A stretch of 48,138 nucleotides of DNA from Microvirga sp. (GCA_022241475.1 JAKOMT010000010.1:1-48138); one strand, 5' to 3'. Shown: positions 10,112 through 19,303, counted from the stretch's first letter. Numbers and translations are program-made. Notes: generated by a model from the sequence alone, not told the origin.

Positions 10112-10810
10112 TCAGCCTTCCTTGAAGCGGTATCCGACGCCGTAGAGCGTCTCGATCATATCGAAATTGTCGTCGACCGCCTTGAACTTCTTGCGCAGGC
10201 GCTTGATGTGGCTGTCGATCGTGCGATCGTCGACGTAGACCTGATCGTCGTAGGCCGCGTCCATGAGGGCGTTGCGCGACTTCACGACGCCCGGCCGCTG
10301 CGCCAGCGACTGCAGGATCAGGAATTCGGTCACGGTCAGCGTGACGGGCTCTTCCCGCCAGGTGCAGGTATGGCGTTCGGGGTCCATGACGAGCTGGCCG
10401 CGCTCGATCGCCTTGGCGTCGGCCTCGCGCGGCGTGCTCAGATCCCGGGGCGCGAAGCGGCGCAGAACCGCCTTCACGCGCTCGACCAGGAGGCGCTGCG
10501 AGAAGGGCTTGCGGATGAAGTCGTCGGCGCCGAGCTTGAGGCCGAACAATTCATCGATCTCCTCGTCCTTCGACGTGAGGAAGATCACGGGCAGATCGGA
10601 TTTCTGGCGCAACCGGCGCAGCAGCTCCATCCCGTCCATCCGCGGCATCTTGATGTCGAAGATCGCGAGATCGGGAGGCGTCTGCCGCAATCCGTCGAGT
10701 GCGGAGGCCCCGTCCGTGTAGGTCTGGATGCGATATCCCTCGGACTCGAGCGCGATCGAGACGGATGCAAGGATATTGCGATCGTCGTCCACAAGGGCGA
10801 TTGTCGGCAT
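10112..10810 (-). CDS. chvI: Response regulator ChvI, OmpR family
   Basis: A 232-residue response regulator: receiver domain with phospho-acceptor Asp52 ([10 protein letters not shown]) and conserved Lys in IRKPFSQ, then a C-terminal winged-helix DNA-binding domain (TVTEFLIL...[10 protein letters not shown]). ATG 10810 is preferred over an upstream in-frame start because the receiver domain begins there and GAGGAGCCGAG is just upstream. It is the first gene of the minus-strand chvI-chvG-hprK-EIIA-HPr run, divergent from the HugZ-like gene. Confidence 0.96.
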   Translation of the reverse strand: MPTIALVDDDRNILASVSIALESEGYRIQTYTDGASALDGLRQTPPDLAIFDIKMPRMDGMELLRRLRQKSDLPVIFLTSKDEEIDELFGLKLGADDFIRKPFSQRLLVERVKAVLRRFAPRDLSTPREADAKAIERGQLVMDPERHTCTWREEPVTLTVTEFLILQSLAQRPGVVKSRNALMDAAYDDQVYVDDRTIDSHIKRLRKKFKAVDDNFDMIETLYGVGYRFKEG

Positions 10811-10969
10811 TCTCGGCTCCTCGTTGTGGCGGCCCACCCGCACCCGTGACGGCGCGCCGTTCCTGATGTCGCCGCACTGGCGCAATCGGCCGCAATTATG
10901 GCCAAAATGACGCGCGAACGCGATACGACGGCGGCGTTATTCCGGTGTTTAGATGGTGAGACGACGCTG

Positions 10970-11722
10970 ATGACGCAAGACGAGCCCCCGATCTCCGCGG
11001 ATTTCGACGCGCCCGGGCTGGGCCGCCGGCTGTTGCGCACGATCCGCGCCGGCGCGCTCTCGACCCTGGACGCCGGAACCGGCTATCCCGTCGCCACGCT
11101 GACGACGGTGGCGACCGATATCGACGGCTCGCCGGTGATGCTGCTCTCGCAGCTCGCCGCCCACCGCGCCAATCTCGAGCGCGACCCTCGCGCCTCGATC
11201 TTGCTGGCGCGCGGCGGCAAGGGGGACCCGCTCGCCCATCCGCGCCTCACCGTGACGGGACGCGTCACCCGCATCGCCGCGGCGGACGCCGCGCGGCTTC
11301 GCGCCCGCTTCATCGCCCGCAATCCCAAGGCCGGGCTCTACGTGGGCTTCGCCGACTTCGCCTTCTTCCGGATGCGCGTCGAGGGCGCGCATCTGAACGG
11401 CGGCTTCGCCCGTGCGGCGACGCTCGCGGCCGGCGATCTTCTCGTCGACGAGGCGGCGGCGCTCGCCTTCGCGGCCTTCCACGACGACGCCGTCGCCCAC
11501 ATGAACGACGATCACCGCGAGGCCGCCGATCTCTACGCGACGCGGCTCGCCGGGGCGGGCAAGGGCGATTGGCGGGTGACGGGCCTCGATCCGTTCGGCG
11601 TCGATCTCGCGGCGGGCGACGAGACGGCCCGCGTCGATTTCCCGGCCCCCGTCCGTGACGCGAGCGGGCTGCGGGCGGCGCTCGTCGCGCTCGCCGCGAC
11701 TGCGCGCGCGACGGCGCCCTGA
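10970..11722 (+). CDS. HugZ-like protein (pyridoxamine-phosphate-oxidase fold plus DUF2470)
   Basis: A 250-residue protein with an N-terminal split-barrel flavin-reductase-like (PNPOx) domain and a C-terminal DUF2470 domain containing HMNDDHREAADLY. The same architecture occurs in HugZ-type haem-utilisation/haem-oxygenase proteins and in many uncharacterised proteins, so a role in haem or flavin redox chemistry is only an inference. ATG 10970 begins MTQDEPP; upstream in-frame starts are less likely because family similarity starts after residue 10. It lies between chvI and pckA, which are often direct neighbours in related genomes. Confidence 0.85.
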   Translation: MTQDEPPISADFDAPGLGRRLLRTIRAGALSTLDAGTGYPVATLTTVATDIDGSPVMLLSQLAAHRANLERDPRASILLARGGKGDPLAHPRLTVTGRVTRIAAADAARLRARFIARNPKAGLYVGFADFAFFRMRVEGAHLNGGFARAATLAAGDLLVDEAAALAFAAFHDDAVAHMNDDHREAADLYATRLAGAGKGDWRVTGLDPFGVDLAAGDETARVDFPAPVRDASGLRAALVALAATARATAP

Positions 11723-11750
11723 CCGCCGGGATCGGCTCAAACGCAAAGGC

Positions 11751-11775
11751 GGGCGCCGATCGGCGCCCACGGGTT
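11751..11775 (+). terminator. Hairpin after the HugZ-like gene
   Basis: GGGCGCCGATCGGCGCCC (11751-11768) is a perfect 18-base palindrome beginning 28 bases after the HugZ-like stop, followed by ACGGGTTT. The T tract is poor, so termination may be weak. It separates the gene from the pckA promoter region. Confidence 0.5.
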
Positions 11776-11786
11776 TGTGACGCTTT

Positions 11787-11818
11787 CGAGTTGACGCAAC
11801 TCGCTCGCTCACTAATGA
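11787..11818 (+). promoter_or_regulatory. Candidate pckA promoter with palindromic operator
   Basis: CGAGTTG-ACG-CAACTCG (11787-11803) is a perfect inverted repeat with a three-base centre. It overlaps a TTGACG (11791-11796) that could be a -35 element, with a weak -10 (TAATGA at 11813) 16 bases downstream. A repressor bound to the palindrome would block the -35. The gene starts about 100 bases further on. A LacI-type regulator (PckR) is known to control pckA in Sinorhizobium, but I cannot show that this is its site. Confidence 0.45.
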
Positions 11819-11915
11819 AGAGGCTGCTTTCGCGGCGATGGCGGTCGCGTCGCCAGCCAGAAGCGTGAGCCCGCAGCATAGCGGGCGCGCATCAGCAAGG
11901 ACGGAGGAACGTCTC

Positions 11916-13520
11916 GTGGAGAATGTCGGCGTATTCAACGAGGGCTGTGGCGCTGAGGCGTCGGGCCTGCGCAATCTCAAACGCGTTTTCTGGAACCTGC
12001 AGGCGCCCGCGCTCTACGAGCAGTCCCTTCAGCGCAATGAAACCACGCTCGCCGCCGGCGGCGCGATCGTCGCCGATACGGGCGTCCACACGGGCCGCTC
12101 CCCCAAGGACAAGTTCGTCGTCCGCGACGCCACGACCGAAGACAAGATCTGGTGGGACAACAACGGCCCGCTGGCGCCGGCGAATTTCGAAACGCTCCTG
12201 AACGATTTCATCGCCCACGCCGAGGGCAAGGAGCTCTTCGCCCAGGATCTCTACGGCGGCGCCGATCCGGCCTATCGCGTGCGCGCCCGCGTGTTCACCG
12301 AATACGCCTGGCACTCGCTGTTCATCCGCAACCTGCTGCGACGCCCGGAGCAGGACTCGCTGGCGTCCTACGTTCCCGACCTGACGATCATCGACCTGCC
12401 GAGCTTCCGCGCCGATCCCGCGCGCCACGGCTGCCGCTCCGAGACGATCATCGCCATCGATTTCGCCCGCAAGATCGTGCTGATCGGCGGCACCTCCTAC
12501 GCCGGCGAGATGAAGAAGTCGGTCTTCACCTACCTCAACTATATCCTGCCCGCGAAGGGCGTGATGCCGATGCACTGCTCGGCCAACATGTCGACCCCCG
12601 CCGACACGGCGATCTTCTTCGGCCTGTCGGGCACCGGCAAGACGACCCTCTCGAGCGACCCGAACCGCCCCCTCATCGGCGACGACGAGCATGGCTGGAG
12701 CCCGAACGGGATCTTCAATTTCGAGGGCGGCTGCTACGCCAAGACGATCAAGCTCTCGCCCGAGGCGGAGCCCGAGATCTACGAGACGACACGCCGCTTC
12801 GGCACGGTGCTTGAGAACGTGGTGCTCGATCCCGTCACCCGCATCCCGGATTTCGACGACGGCTCCAAGACCGAGAACACGCGCTGCGCCTATCCGCTCG
12901 ACTTCATCCCCAACGCCAGCGACACGGGCCGGGGCGGGCATCCCAAGAACATCGTGATGCTCACCTGCGACGCCTTCGGCGTGCTGCCCCCGATCGCCAA
13001 GCTCACCGGCGCCGAGGCGATGTACCACTTCCTCTCCGGCTACACGGCGAAGGTCGCCGGCACCGAGAAGGGCGTGACCGAGCCGCAGGCGACGTTCTCG
13101 ACCTGCTTCGGCTCGCCCTTCATGCCGCTGCCGCCCTCGGTCTACGGCAACCTGCTGCGTGAGCTGATCGGCCGCCACCACGTCGATTGCTGGCTCGTGA
13201 ACACCGGCTGGACCGGCGGGATGCACGGCGTGGGCCGGCGCATGCCGATCCGCGTGACGCGCCGCCTGCTGACCGCCGCGCTCGACGGCTCGCTGTCGAA
13301 GGCGGAGTTCCGGCGCGACCCGTATTTCGGCTTCGCGGTCCCGACCGCCGTGCCCGGCGTCGAGCCCCACATCCTCCAGCCCTACAAGACCTGGCAGGAC
13401 AAGGCCGCCTTCGCCGCGACCGCGCAGAAGCTGATCTCGATGTTCCAGGAGAACTTCAAGCGCTTCGAGAACGACGTCGACGCGGACGTCCGCGCCGCGG
13501 CGCCCCAGAGCCTGATCTGA
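11916..13520 (+). CDS. pckA: Phosphoenolpyruvate carboxykinase (ATP)
   Basis: A 534-residue gluconeogenic enzyme that converts oxaloacetate and ATP to PEP, CO2 and ADP. The P-loop (kinase-1a motif) [11 protein letters not shown] is near residue 235, preceded by the metal/substrate motif MHCSANMS. The substrate-binding RSPKDKF segment is near residue 60, and the full length matches the family. GTG 11916 is chosen because GGAGGA lies seven bases upstream and the start fits the family. A strong terminator follows. Proximity to chvGI is conserved in Hyphomicrobiales. Confidence 0.97.
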   Translation: MENVGVFNEGCGAEASGLRNLKRVFWNLQAPALYEQSLQRNETTLAAGGAIVADTGVHTGRSPKDKFVVRDATTEDKIWWDNNGPLAPANFETLLNDFIAHAEGKELFAQDLYGGADPAYRVRARVFTEYAWHSLFIRNLLRRPEQDSLASYVPDLTIIDLPSFRADPARHGCRSETIIAIDFARKIVLIGGTSYAGEMKKSVFTYLNYILPAKGVMPMHCSANMSTPADTAIFFGLSGTGKTTLSSDPNRPLIGDDEHGWSPNGIFNFEGGCYAKTIKLSPEAEPEIYETTRRFGTVLENVVLDPVTRIPDFDDGSKTENTRCAYPLDFIPNASDTGRGGHPKNIVMLTCDAFGVLPPIAKLTGAEAMYHFLSGYTAKVAGTEKGVTEPQATFSTCFGSPFMPLPPSVYGNLLRELIGRHHVDCWLVNTGWTGGMHGVGRRMPIRVTRRLLTAALDGSLSKAEFRRDPYFGFAVPTAVPGVEPHILQPYKTWQDKAAFAATAQKLISMFQENFKRFENDVDADVRAAAPQSLI

Positions 13521-13544
13521 GGCGACGGCCTGATTTGTGAAAAG

Positions 13545-13577
13545 GCCCCCGCCCTCCCGGGCGGGGGCTTTTTTTTA
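13545..13577 (+). terminator. Strong Rho-independent terminator after pckA
   Basis: GCCCCCGCC and GGCGGGGGC form a long GC stem around a short TCCCG-type loop, followed by eight T. It starts 24 bases after the pckA stop and also lies just past the end of the convergent exoD-like gene (13589). Confidence 0.93.
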
Positions 13578-13588
13578 TTGTCGGGAGG

Positions 13589-14269
13589 TCACAGCCCGAT
13601 CGCGTTCGTCGCCGCCATGAGCGCGAACTTCACGATCGCCCAGACGATGCCCACGGTGTAGGCCACGCCGGCGAGGCCGATCAGCGCTCCGAGGCCGAGG
13701 ATGAACCCGTCCTCCTGCATGATCGCGATCGACAGGACGACGAGCGCGATCGACGGCAGCATGTTGGTGCCCGGAAGCGGTATGATCACGCAGATCGCGA
13801 GCAGGATCGCGAAGACGCCGATCAGACGGTCGCCGCGCGGCCCGAACAGATTGACGAGGCGCGGTTTGCAGAGGCTCTCGACCCACCGCAGCTTGGGCTC
13901 GGCGACGTCGACGATCTTGCGCAGGGTCGTGACCTTGAACGTCTTGTCCATGATCTTGCGGGGAAGCCACGGCTTCTTGAAGCCGAGCGCCAGTTGCGTG
14001 GCGAACAGCACGACCGGGAGGCCGAACACGGAGTTCAAGCCCGGCGGCGCGGGAATGCAGTTCGGCAGGCTGAAGAGGATGATGACGAACCCGAAGGCGC
14101 GTTCGCCGAACGCTTCGACGATGTCGCGAATCGAAATGGTGTCGCCGGGCGCGGTGTCGAGCACGGCGCGCAGCACGGCCGAGACACGCTTGTGCTCCAT
14201 CGCCTCGTGGATGAGACGCGCGCGCTGCGTGGCAAGCTTCTCGTGACGTTCTGCTTCGGTCACGTCCAT
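13589..14269 (-). CDS. ExoD family membrane protein
   Basis: A 226-residue protein of the ExoD family. An N-terminal cytoplasmic helical region of about 50 residues is followed by hydrophobic segments near 60-75, 82-95, 150-175 and 180-222. The FSLPNCIPAPPG segment and the PLPGTNMLPS repeat-like motif are family signatures. ExoD was named for exopolysaccharide-defective rhizobial mutants, but its molecular function is not known. The gene begins two bases after the stop of the YmdB-like gene and is the last gene of that minus-strand operon. Confidence 0.87.
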   Translation of the reverse strand: MDVTEAERHEKLATQRARLIHEAMEHKRVSAVLRAVLDTAPGDTISIRDIVEAFGERAFGFVIILFSLPNCIPAPPGLNSVFGLPVVLFATQLALGFKKPWLPRKIMDKTFKVTTLRKIVDVAEPKLRWVESLCKPRLVNLFGPRGDRLIGVFAILLAICVIIPLPGTNMLPSIALVVLSIAIMQEDGFILGLGALIGLAGVAYTVGIVWAIVKFALMAATNAIGL

Positions 14270-14271
14270 TC

Positions 14272-15093
14272 TTACTCCCAGAAATCCGGCCGGGCTTCGT
14301 CCAGATGAGGCCCCAGCCGCACCGCCGCGACGCGCAGCGCGAGGCCGGAGGCGTCGTCCGTCTCGACGGCGATCCCGGACAATGTCCCGGGGCCGGAGGC
14401 CGCCTCAAGGCGCGCGCCGGGCGTCTTCTGAAGGAACCGGCGCAGGGGCTCCTCCTTGCTCATTCCGAGCACGGAATCGTAGTCGCCGCACATGCCGGCG
14501 TCGGTCATGTAGGCGGTGCCCGCCGGCAGGATACGATGATCGGCGGTCGGCACGTGCGTGTGAGTGCCCACGACGAGGCTCGCGCGCCCGTCGCAGAACA
14601 GTCCCATCGCCTGCTTCTCGCTCGTCGCTTCGGCGTGAAAATCCACGATCACGGCGTCGGCTCCAACGCCGAGGGGGCAAGCCGAGAGCGCCTCCTCGAC
14701 GCGGCCGAACGGATCGTCCATCGCGTCCATGTAGAGCCGGCCCATGGCGTTGACGACGAGGACGCGCGCGCCCGTGATGGTCTCGACCATGGCGGCGCCG
14801 CGTCCGGGCGTTCCGGCCGGAAAGGTCGCCGGACGCACCAGCCGGTGCTCGCGCTCGATGAAGACGAGGGCCTCGCGCTGGTCGAACGCGTGGTTGCCGA
14901 GCGTGATCGCGTCGGCTCCGGCGGCGAGGATTTCATCGCAGATCGCCTCGGTGATTCCAAAGCCGCCTGCGGCGTTTTCGCCGTTGATCACGACGCAGTC
15001 GAGCCGCCAGCGCTCTCGCAGCGCGGGCAGCCGTTCGATGATCGCGTTCCGCCCCGGCCGCCCGACGATGTCGCCCAAAAACAGAAGCCGCAT
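14272..15093 (-). CDS. YmdB-like metallophosphoesterase (TIGR00282 family)
   Basis: A 273-residue calcineurin-like phosphoesterase. Metal- and phosphate-binding motifs are in order: GDIVGRPGR (7-15), NGENAAGGFG (about 38), GNHAFDQ (about 66), DFHAEATSEK (about 150) and GTHTHVPTAD (about 176). Family members such as Bacillus YmdB and Deinococcus DR1281 are phosphodiesterases, with cyclic-nucleotide hydrolysis shown for some. The gene follows 5-FCL by 17 bases, an association common in alphaproteobacteria. Confidence 0.93.
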   Translation of the reverse strand: MRLLFLGDIVGRPGRNAIIERLPALRERWRLDCVVINGENAAGGFGITEAICDEILAAGADAITLGNHAFDQREALVFIEREHRLVRPATFPAGTPGRGAAMVETITGARVLVVNAMGRLYMDAMDDPFGRVEEALSACPLGVGADAVIVDFHAEATSEKQAMGLFCDGRASLVVGTHTHVPTADHRILPAGTAYMTDAGMCGDYDSVLGMSKEEPLRRFLQKTPGARLEAASGPGTLSGIAVETDDASGLALRVAAVRLGPHLDEARPDFWE

Positions 15094-15110
15094 GTCAGGA
15101 GGCTCGGGTT

Positions 15111-15671
15111 TCAGTCACGCAATGTCTCCATCTCCGTCACGACGATGTCGAGGCGCCGGTCGTGGGCTTCCGCGGGTATGATTGCCGCGCCCTGAACGGA
15201 GAATGCAAGACCAATCGTCAGCACCGGTTTAACGGCCGAGAGCTTTGCAATCGCAAGGTCATAGTGACCTTTTCCATACCCGATTCGATTGTGCGCGCGA
15301 TCGTAGCGCGACAGCGGCGTCAGCAGGACGTCCGGCCTCGTCTCGGGAGCCTCCGGCGACGGCTCCGAGAGCCCGAACGGGCCGCTCGTCAACGCCTCGC
15401 CGGGGGCCCAGGCGCGGAATACGATTTCATCCCCCGCGACGGCCGGAAGGGAGAGGCTCGCGCCGCGCGCGGCTATCGCTTCGAGAGCCGGACGCGGGTC
15501 GACCTCGCTCCGGATGGGCCAGTATCCCGAAACGACGAGCCCGCGCGGCGCGGCCAGCTCGCGCAAGGCGAGAAGCCGCATCGCGATCGCGAGCGAGGCC
15601 TGCGCCCGAAAATCGGGATCGAGCGCGTCGCGCAGGGCCAAGCCCTCGCGGCGCAGATCGTTCTTCGTCAA
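15111..15671 (-). CDS. 5-formyltetrahydrofolate cyclo-ligase
   Basis: A 186-residue folate enzyme that converts 5-formyl-THF to 5,10-methenyl-THF with ATP. The C-terminal signature RIGYGKGHYD binds ATP, and the N-terminus MTKNDLRREGLALRDAL matches the usual family start. TTG 15671 is chosen because of this match and a purine-rich site upstream; GTG 15728 would add 19 residues and would start right at the 3' end of the 6S RNA. The 6S RNA-5-FCL pairing is widespread in proteobacteria (ssrS-ygfA in E. coli). Confidence 0.92.
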   Translation of the reverse strand: MTKNDLRREGLALRDALDPDFRAQASLAIAMRLLALRELAAPRGLVVSGYWPIRSEVDPRPALEAIAARGASLSLPAVAGDEIVFRAWAPGEALTSGPFGLSEPSPEAPETRPDVLLTPLSRYDRAHNRIGYGKGHYDLAIAKLSAVKPVLTIGLAFSVQGAAIIPAEAHDRRLDIVVTEMETLRD

Positions 15672-15729
15672 GCCGGCGGCCCCCCTCGGCTCGGGCGTGA
15701 ATGAAAGGCGGCAGGAGCGCGGAGCCACG

Positions 15730-15876
15730 ATGGCCGTTGGAGAAACGATCCCGGGAAACCTACTAGTGTAGGTGGGCGCCGTGTATCCCGGTCCGCAGAC
15801 CGGGTCAGGGACAGCTCCCTTGAGGATCGTAAGGCCCCGAGGAAAAGTCTCCGGACGCGCCTCACAGCCCCGCCTC
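15730..15876 (-). ncRNA. ssrS: 6S RNA
   Basis: Minus-strand RNA immediately upstream of 5-FCL. Visible structure: closing helix GGCC..ACGATCC (15824-15836) paired with GGGATCGT...GGCC (15732-15752); a terminal arm CCCGGTC/GACCGGG (15787-15804); and, 3' of the open bubble, CACCTACACTAGTAGGT, the small hairpin that in E. coli 6S RNA is CACCTTGAACCAAGG. 6S RNA binds the RNA polymerase holoenzyme in stationary phase and imitates an open promoter. Boundaries are estimated within about 20 bases. The recognition rests on structure, conserved segments and location, without a covariance search. Confidence 0.82.
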
Positions 15877-15936
15877 GTTTATGTAATGCCGACCGCGTCG
15901 CCGGGGAAGAGGCGCGCCGACGAATTCGCGCGCCTC

Positions 15937-16542
15937 TCAGAGCGCCGTGCGGCTGCGCATCGCCGCCGTGAGCGTGCCCTCGTCGAGATAGTCGAGCTCG
16001 CCGCCGACGGGCACGCCATGGGCGAGGCGCGTGATCGACAACGGCAGATGCGCGAGCGCCTCGGTCAGGTAATGCGCGGTCGTCTGGCCGTCGACCGTGG
16101 CGTTGAGCGCGATCACGACCTCCCGCACGACCGGATCGGCGGCGCGCTCGACGAGTTTCGCGATGTTGAGATCGTCGGGGCCGACGCCGTCGAGCGGCGA
16201 CAGGACGCCGCCGAGCACGTGATAACGCGCGTTGACGGCGTTCGAGCGCTCCAGCGCCCACAGATCCGAGACATCCTCGACGACGATCAGGATCGAGGGA
16301 TCGCGGCTCGAATCGACGCAGATCGCGCAGGGGTCGCTGGTGTCGATGTTGCCGCAGGCCGTGCAGACGACGACGCGATCGGCCGCGAGCCGCATGGCGT
16401 CGGCGAGCGGGCCGAGCAGCTGCTCGCGTTTCTTCACGAGATGCAGGGCCGCGCGCCGCGCCGAGCGGGGGCCGAGCCCCGGCAGGCGGGCGAGAAGCTG
16501 GATCAGCCGCTCGATTTCGGGGCCGGCGCTGGCCTTGGGCAC
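15937..16542 (-). CDS. recR: Recombination protein RecR
   Basis: A 201-residue RecFOR-pathway protein that loads RecA at gaps. In order: an N-terminal helix-hairpin-helix ([19 protein letters not shown]), a C4 zinc finger ([16 protein letters not shown], about 60-75), and a TOPRIM domain ([14 protein letters not shown]) with its C-terminal region. The length matches the family. It starts 13 bases after ybaB, forming the common ybaB-recR pair. Confidence 0.97.
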   Translation of the reverse strand: MPKASAGPEIERLIQLLARLPGLGPRSARRAALHLVKKREQLLGPLADAMRLAADRVVVCTACGNIDTSDPCAICVDSSRDPSILIVVEDVSDLWALERSNAVNARYHVLGGVLSPLDGVGPDDLNIAKLVERAADPVVREVVIALNATVDGQTTAHYLTEALAHLPLSITRLAHGVPVGGELDYLDEGTLTAAMRSRTAL

Positions 16543-16555
16543 GGGACGCCCCGGC

Positions 16556-16876
16556 TCAGAACAGCTTCATGCCCGGGGGCAGCGGCAGACCGCGCGTGAG
16601 CTCGGCCATGCGCTCCTGCGCGACGCGCTCGCCGCGCGCCCTGGCGTCGTTCACCGCGGCGAGGACGAGATCCTCGACGATCTCCTTCTCGTCGGGGTTC
16701 ATCAGGCTCGAATCGATGGCGACGCTTTTGAGCTCGCCCTTGGCGCTCGCCACGACCTTCACGGCCCCGCCGCCCGCCTGCCCCTCGACCTCGATGGTCT
16801 CGAGCTCCGTCTGAAGCCCGGCCATCTTCTCCTGCATGGCCTGAGCCTGCTTCATCAACCCCATCAGGTCCTTCAT
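16556..16876 (-). CDS. YbaB/EbfC family nucleoid-associated protein
   Basis: A 106-residue small DNA-binding protein. The N-terminal coiled coil contains [38 protein letters not shown] and [19 protein letters not shown] are family signatures. It binds DNA as a tweezer-like dimer. AGGAGGACCGC precedes the start. In most relatives dnaX lies directly upstream; here a STAND NTPase gene takes that place, 87 bases away in the same direction. Confidence 0.95.
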   Translation of the reverse strand: MKDLMGLMKQAQAMQEKMAGLQTELETIEVEGQAGGGAVKVVASAKGELKSVAIDSSLMNPDEKEIVEDLVLAAVNDARARGERVAQERMAELTRGLPLPPGMKLF

Positions 16877-16963
16877 GCGGTCCTCCTGCGAAACGTCCCT
16901 TGCGCCATCCTATAGGCGCTCCCGCCGCCGCGGTCGAGGCGCGCTGGCGCGGTGGAGCGAGGA

Positions 16964-19303
16964 TCAGGAGGACGGGTTGTCCTTGCTCCACGGCCAGGCT
17001 TCGTCGGGGGGGAGATCGAGAGGAGCGTCGGGGAGTTTGGCGGCGTCGGCCTTCATTTCCTCGAGCGAAAGCCCGTGCCGCGCGCAAAGCGCTTCGGCTT
17101 CTTCAAGCGCGCCGGCGACGCCCTGCGATGCGCGTTTGCACAGGCAGATGGCTAGCCAGTCGGCGGAAGCTTTGAATTCAGGATGTTGTGGCGTTTTCTC
17201 GAGGACCGCGACAAAAATCTGATAGGCCCGGCGCAGGCGCTCTTCCGTACCATCGACGCGCCCGATTTCGAGAGCGACTGATCCGACGTTCATGAACAGT
17301 AACCCCAGCAGACGGCGATCGGAATCCGCTAGTGATTCGTGGATGGCGAGAGCTTGCGCAGAGGCCGCCATAGCCGCCGCCTTGCGGCCCTGCAATCCAC
17401 GGAGATACGCCGTCTGGCTCCAAACATGACTGATTTCTGCGCTCGTGTCGCCACGCAATTCACGGCGGATACGCCAGGCGCCGGCTAGCGCCGTTTCCGC
17501 GACGGCCTCGGCCGTTTTCCGGGCTGGTCCGTAGGAGCGCTCGATACGGCGAAAGGCGACCGTGGCCTGTTGCATAAAACTCGCAGCTAGATCGATGCGC
17601 CCTTCTTCCACGCGATGCGCCTCGTTCAGGGCGACTGCCCGCGCGATCATGGCTTCGGCCTCGTGCAGGTCCGCCTCGGACCCGGTCTGCACCAAGTCCA
17701 CTGCGAGATTGCCAAGGCCCAAAGGGAAGTTGCGGTCGTCCTCGCCCAACCTCGCTTCATGCAACAGTAAAGTAGCCCGCCCGAGATCAATGGCTCTGCG
17801 ATAATCGGCTTGAGTTGAAAGATAGACACGCGCCTGATTGAGCAGATAATCCATGGCTGGCCAACCGGGGCGCCCCCAGCCGCCGGCATGCGCAGCCTTC
17901 TCCCAGAGCGGCCTCGCCGCATCCCAAATCGCGGCTACGTGAGGCAACAAGACGCGGCAGAGGGGCCAGTGGAAGACGAGATCGCTGCGCTCAGGAAACT
18001 GCGCTGCCAACACGGCGCTCGCGGCTCGCGCCTTGACGAAATCTCTATGCTTGCCTGAACCTGCGCGCGCGCGGATCACCGCCTGGAACACCCTGTGCAT
18101 CCGATAGAGGCCGCCTTTCTGGACGTCATCCTCCAACAACGCCGCATGGCGAAGTTCGGCAAAAGCGGCGCGGCGACGCAATTCATCGCGCGCCATCCAC
18201 CAGACGCGCGAAGGAACCTGCATCGAAATTTCGTGGCGCCACCGGCGCCACCAGGGGATCAATGCAAGGCGCTCCAGCAGCGACTCGTCGAGATTGTCGG
18301 GCGCGATCCACGCCAGAATATCCGCCAGCGCTTGCGCGTCCCTGCCGATCCGCGCCAGCGTCAATTCGACCACGGCCGCAGTAGTGCGGTCGTGTTCGGA
18401 CGTCATGCCGGGCGCGGCGACGCGCTCGCGCAGATGCTCCACGCTGCCCGCGAAATCCTGCGCCGTCCGGCCCGGATTGGCGCGCATCCACTCGCCGGCC
18501 TGCACTAGAGCCAACGGCAATCGCCCGAGCGTTTCCGCAAGCGCCGGGAAGCCGTCGTCGTCGCGTCCGGCCTCGTTGCGCAGCAACGCCACCGCGTCCT
18601 CCGGCTCCAGCACGGCGAGCCGTCTGGCGACGAACCCGTCCGCTTTCCAATCCGGAAAGCGGCTGGTGACGAGGACGTGCAATCGGGGCGCCTGCATGCC
18701 CCACTGCTGCATGATCTCGGGCGTCTCCACGTTGTCGAAGATGGCGAGCCACCGTTTTTCGGCGGCGTCCGTTCGGATCATGTCCCTCGCCCGTAGCGCG
18801 AGCGGACGTAGCCCCTCTTCCTCCCGCAGGCGAGAATCCATGCGCAGCGCCAATGCGGCGAGGTCGGCGATGAGGCTCTGCTCCGTCTCGGCGCGGAGAA
18901 ACTCGATCCTATCGTAATCGGCGGCGTGAATGCGCGCGTAATGGCGGCACAACGTCGTCTTGCCGACGCCGCCGCCGCCGGTTCGAACCGGCACCACCGC
19001 CCCCTGCCCGCCTGCGGACAGAATGTCCCGCAAGTCCGCGACCGCACGATCGCGACCGAAGACCTTGCGCCGCTCGTTGATCTCGGCCGGTTTGAAGGAA
19101 TCGAGAATGCTTTTCGCGCGCCGGCGCGCCGCCCATTTGACGACCCAGTAAGCGCCCCCCGGGATCGCCAGAAGCGAAGCTGTCGCGCTCAATGGAGCGG
19201 CTCGAAACTCCGCTGCGATGAAGCCCCAAACCCAGCCGGCCGCCGCAATGACCGCCGACGCGACGGAACCGAACCATTCGTAGACGTGCAGCAGAAACTC
19301 CAC
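16964..19303 (-). CDS. Membrane-anchored STAND (NB-ARC-like) NTPase with TPR-like C-terminus
   Basis: A 779-residue protein of unknown function. Layout from GTG 19303: two hydrophobic segments (about 11-33 and 36-58), a basic linker, an NB-ARC/STAND NTPase with Walker A GGGGVGKTT (about 109-117), Walker B WLAIFDNVE (about 185-193), sensor VTSR (about 212) and LPLAL near 260, then an all-helical C-terminal half of about 400 residues resembling degenerate tetratricopeptide repeats. STAND proteins switch between inactive ADP and oligomeric ATP states on ligand binding; many bacterial ones are anti-phage sensors. The membrane segments could be anchor or effector. GTG 19345 is an alternative start, adding 14 residues. 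It stands alone between housekeeping genes, and its codon use looks less GC-extreme than its neighbours. Confidence 0.85.
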   Translation of the reverse strand: MEFLLHVYEWFGSVASAVIAAAGWVWGFIAAEFRAAPLSATASLLAIPGGAYWVVKWAARRRAKSILDSFKPAEINERRKVFGRDRAVADLRDILSAGGQGAVVPVRTGGGGVGKTTLCRHYARIHAADYDRIEFLRAETEQSLIADLAALALRMDSRLREEEGLRPLALRARDMIRTDAAEKRWLAIFDNVETPEIMQQWGMQAPRLHVLVTSRFPDWKADGFVARRLAVLEPEDAVALLRNEAGRDDDGFPALAETLGRLPLALVQAGEWMRANPGRTAQDFAGSVEHLRERVAAPGMTSEHDRTTAAVVELTLARIGRDAQALADILAWIAPDNLDESLLERLALIPWWRRWRHEISMQVPSRVWWMARDELRRRAAFAELRHAALLEDDVQKGGLYRMHRVFQAVIRARAGSGKHRDFVKARAASAVLAAQFPERSDLVFHWPLCRVLLPHVAAIWDAARPLWEKAAHAGGWGRPGWPAMDYLLNQARVYLSTQADYRRAIDLGRATLLLHEARLGEDDRNFPLGLGNLAVDLVQTGSEADLHEAEAMIARAVALNEAHRVEEGRIDLAASFMQQATVAFRRIERSYGPARKTAEAVAETALAGAWRIRRELRGDTSAEISHVWSQTAYLRGLQGRKAAAMAASAQALAIHESLADSDRRLLGLLFMNVGSVALEIGRVDGTEERLRRAYQIFVAVLEKTPQHPEFKASADWLAICLCKRASQGVAGALEEAEALCARHGLSLEEMKADAAKLPDAPLDLPPDEAWPWSKDNPSS

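Noticed and set aside
6960..10145. Very long plus-strand open frame of over 1000 codons opposite HPr, EIIA, hprK and chvG
   Set aside because: It is Arg/Asp/His-rich with no domain content, whereas the minus strand carries five clear families. Long antisense frames are expected in DNA this GC-rich.
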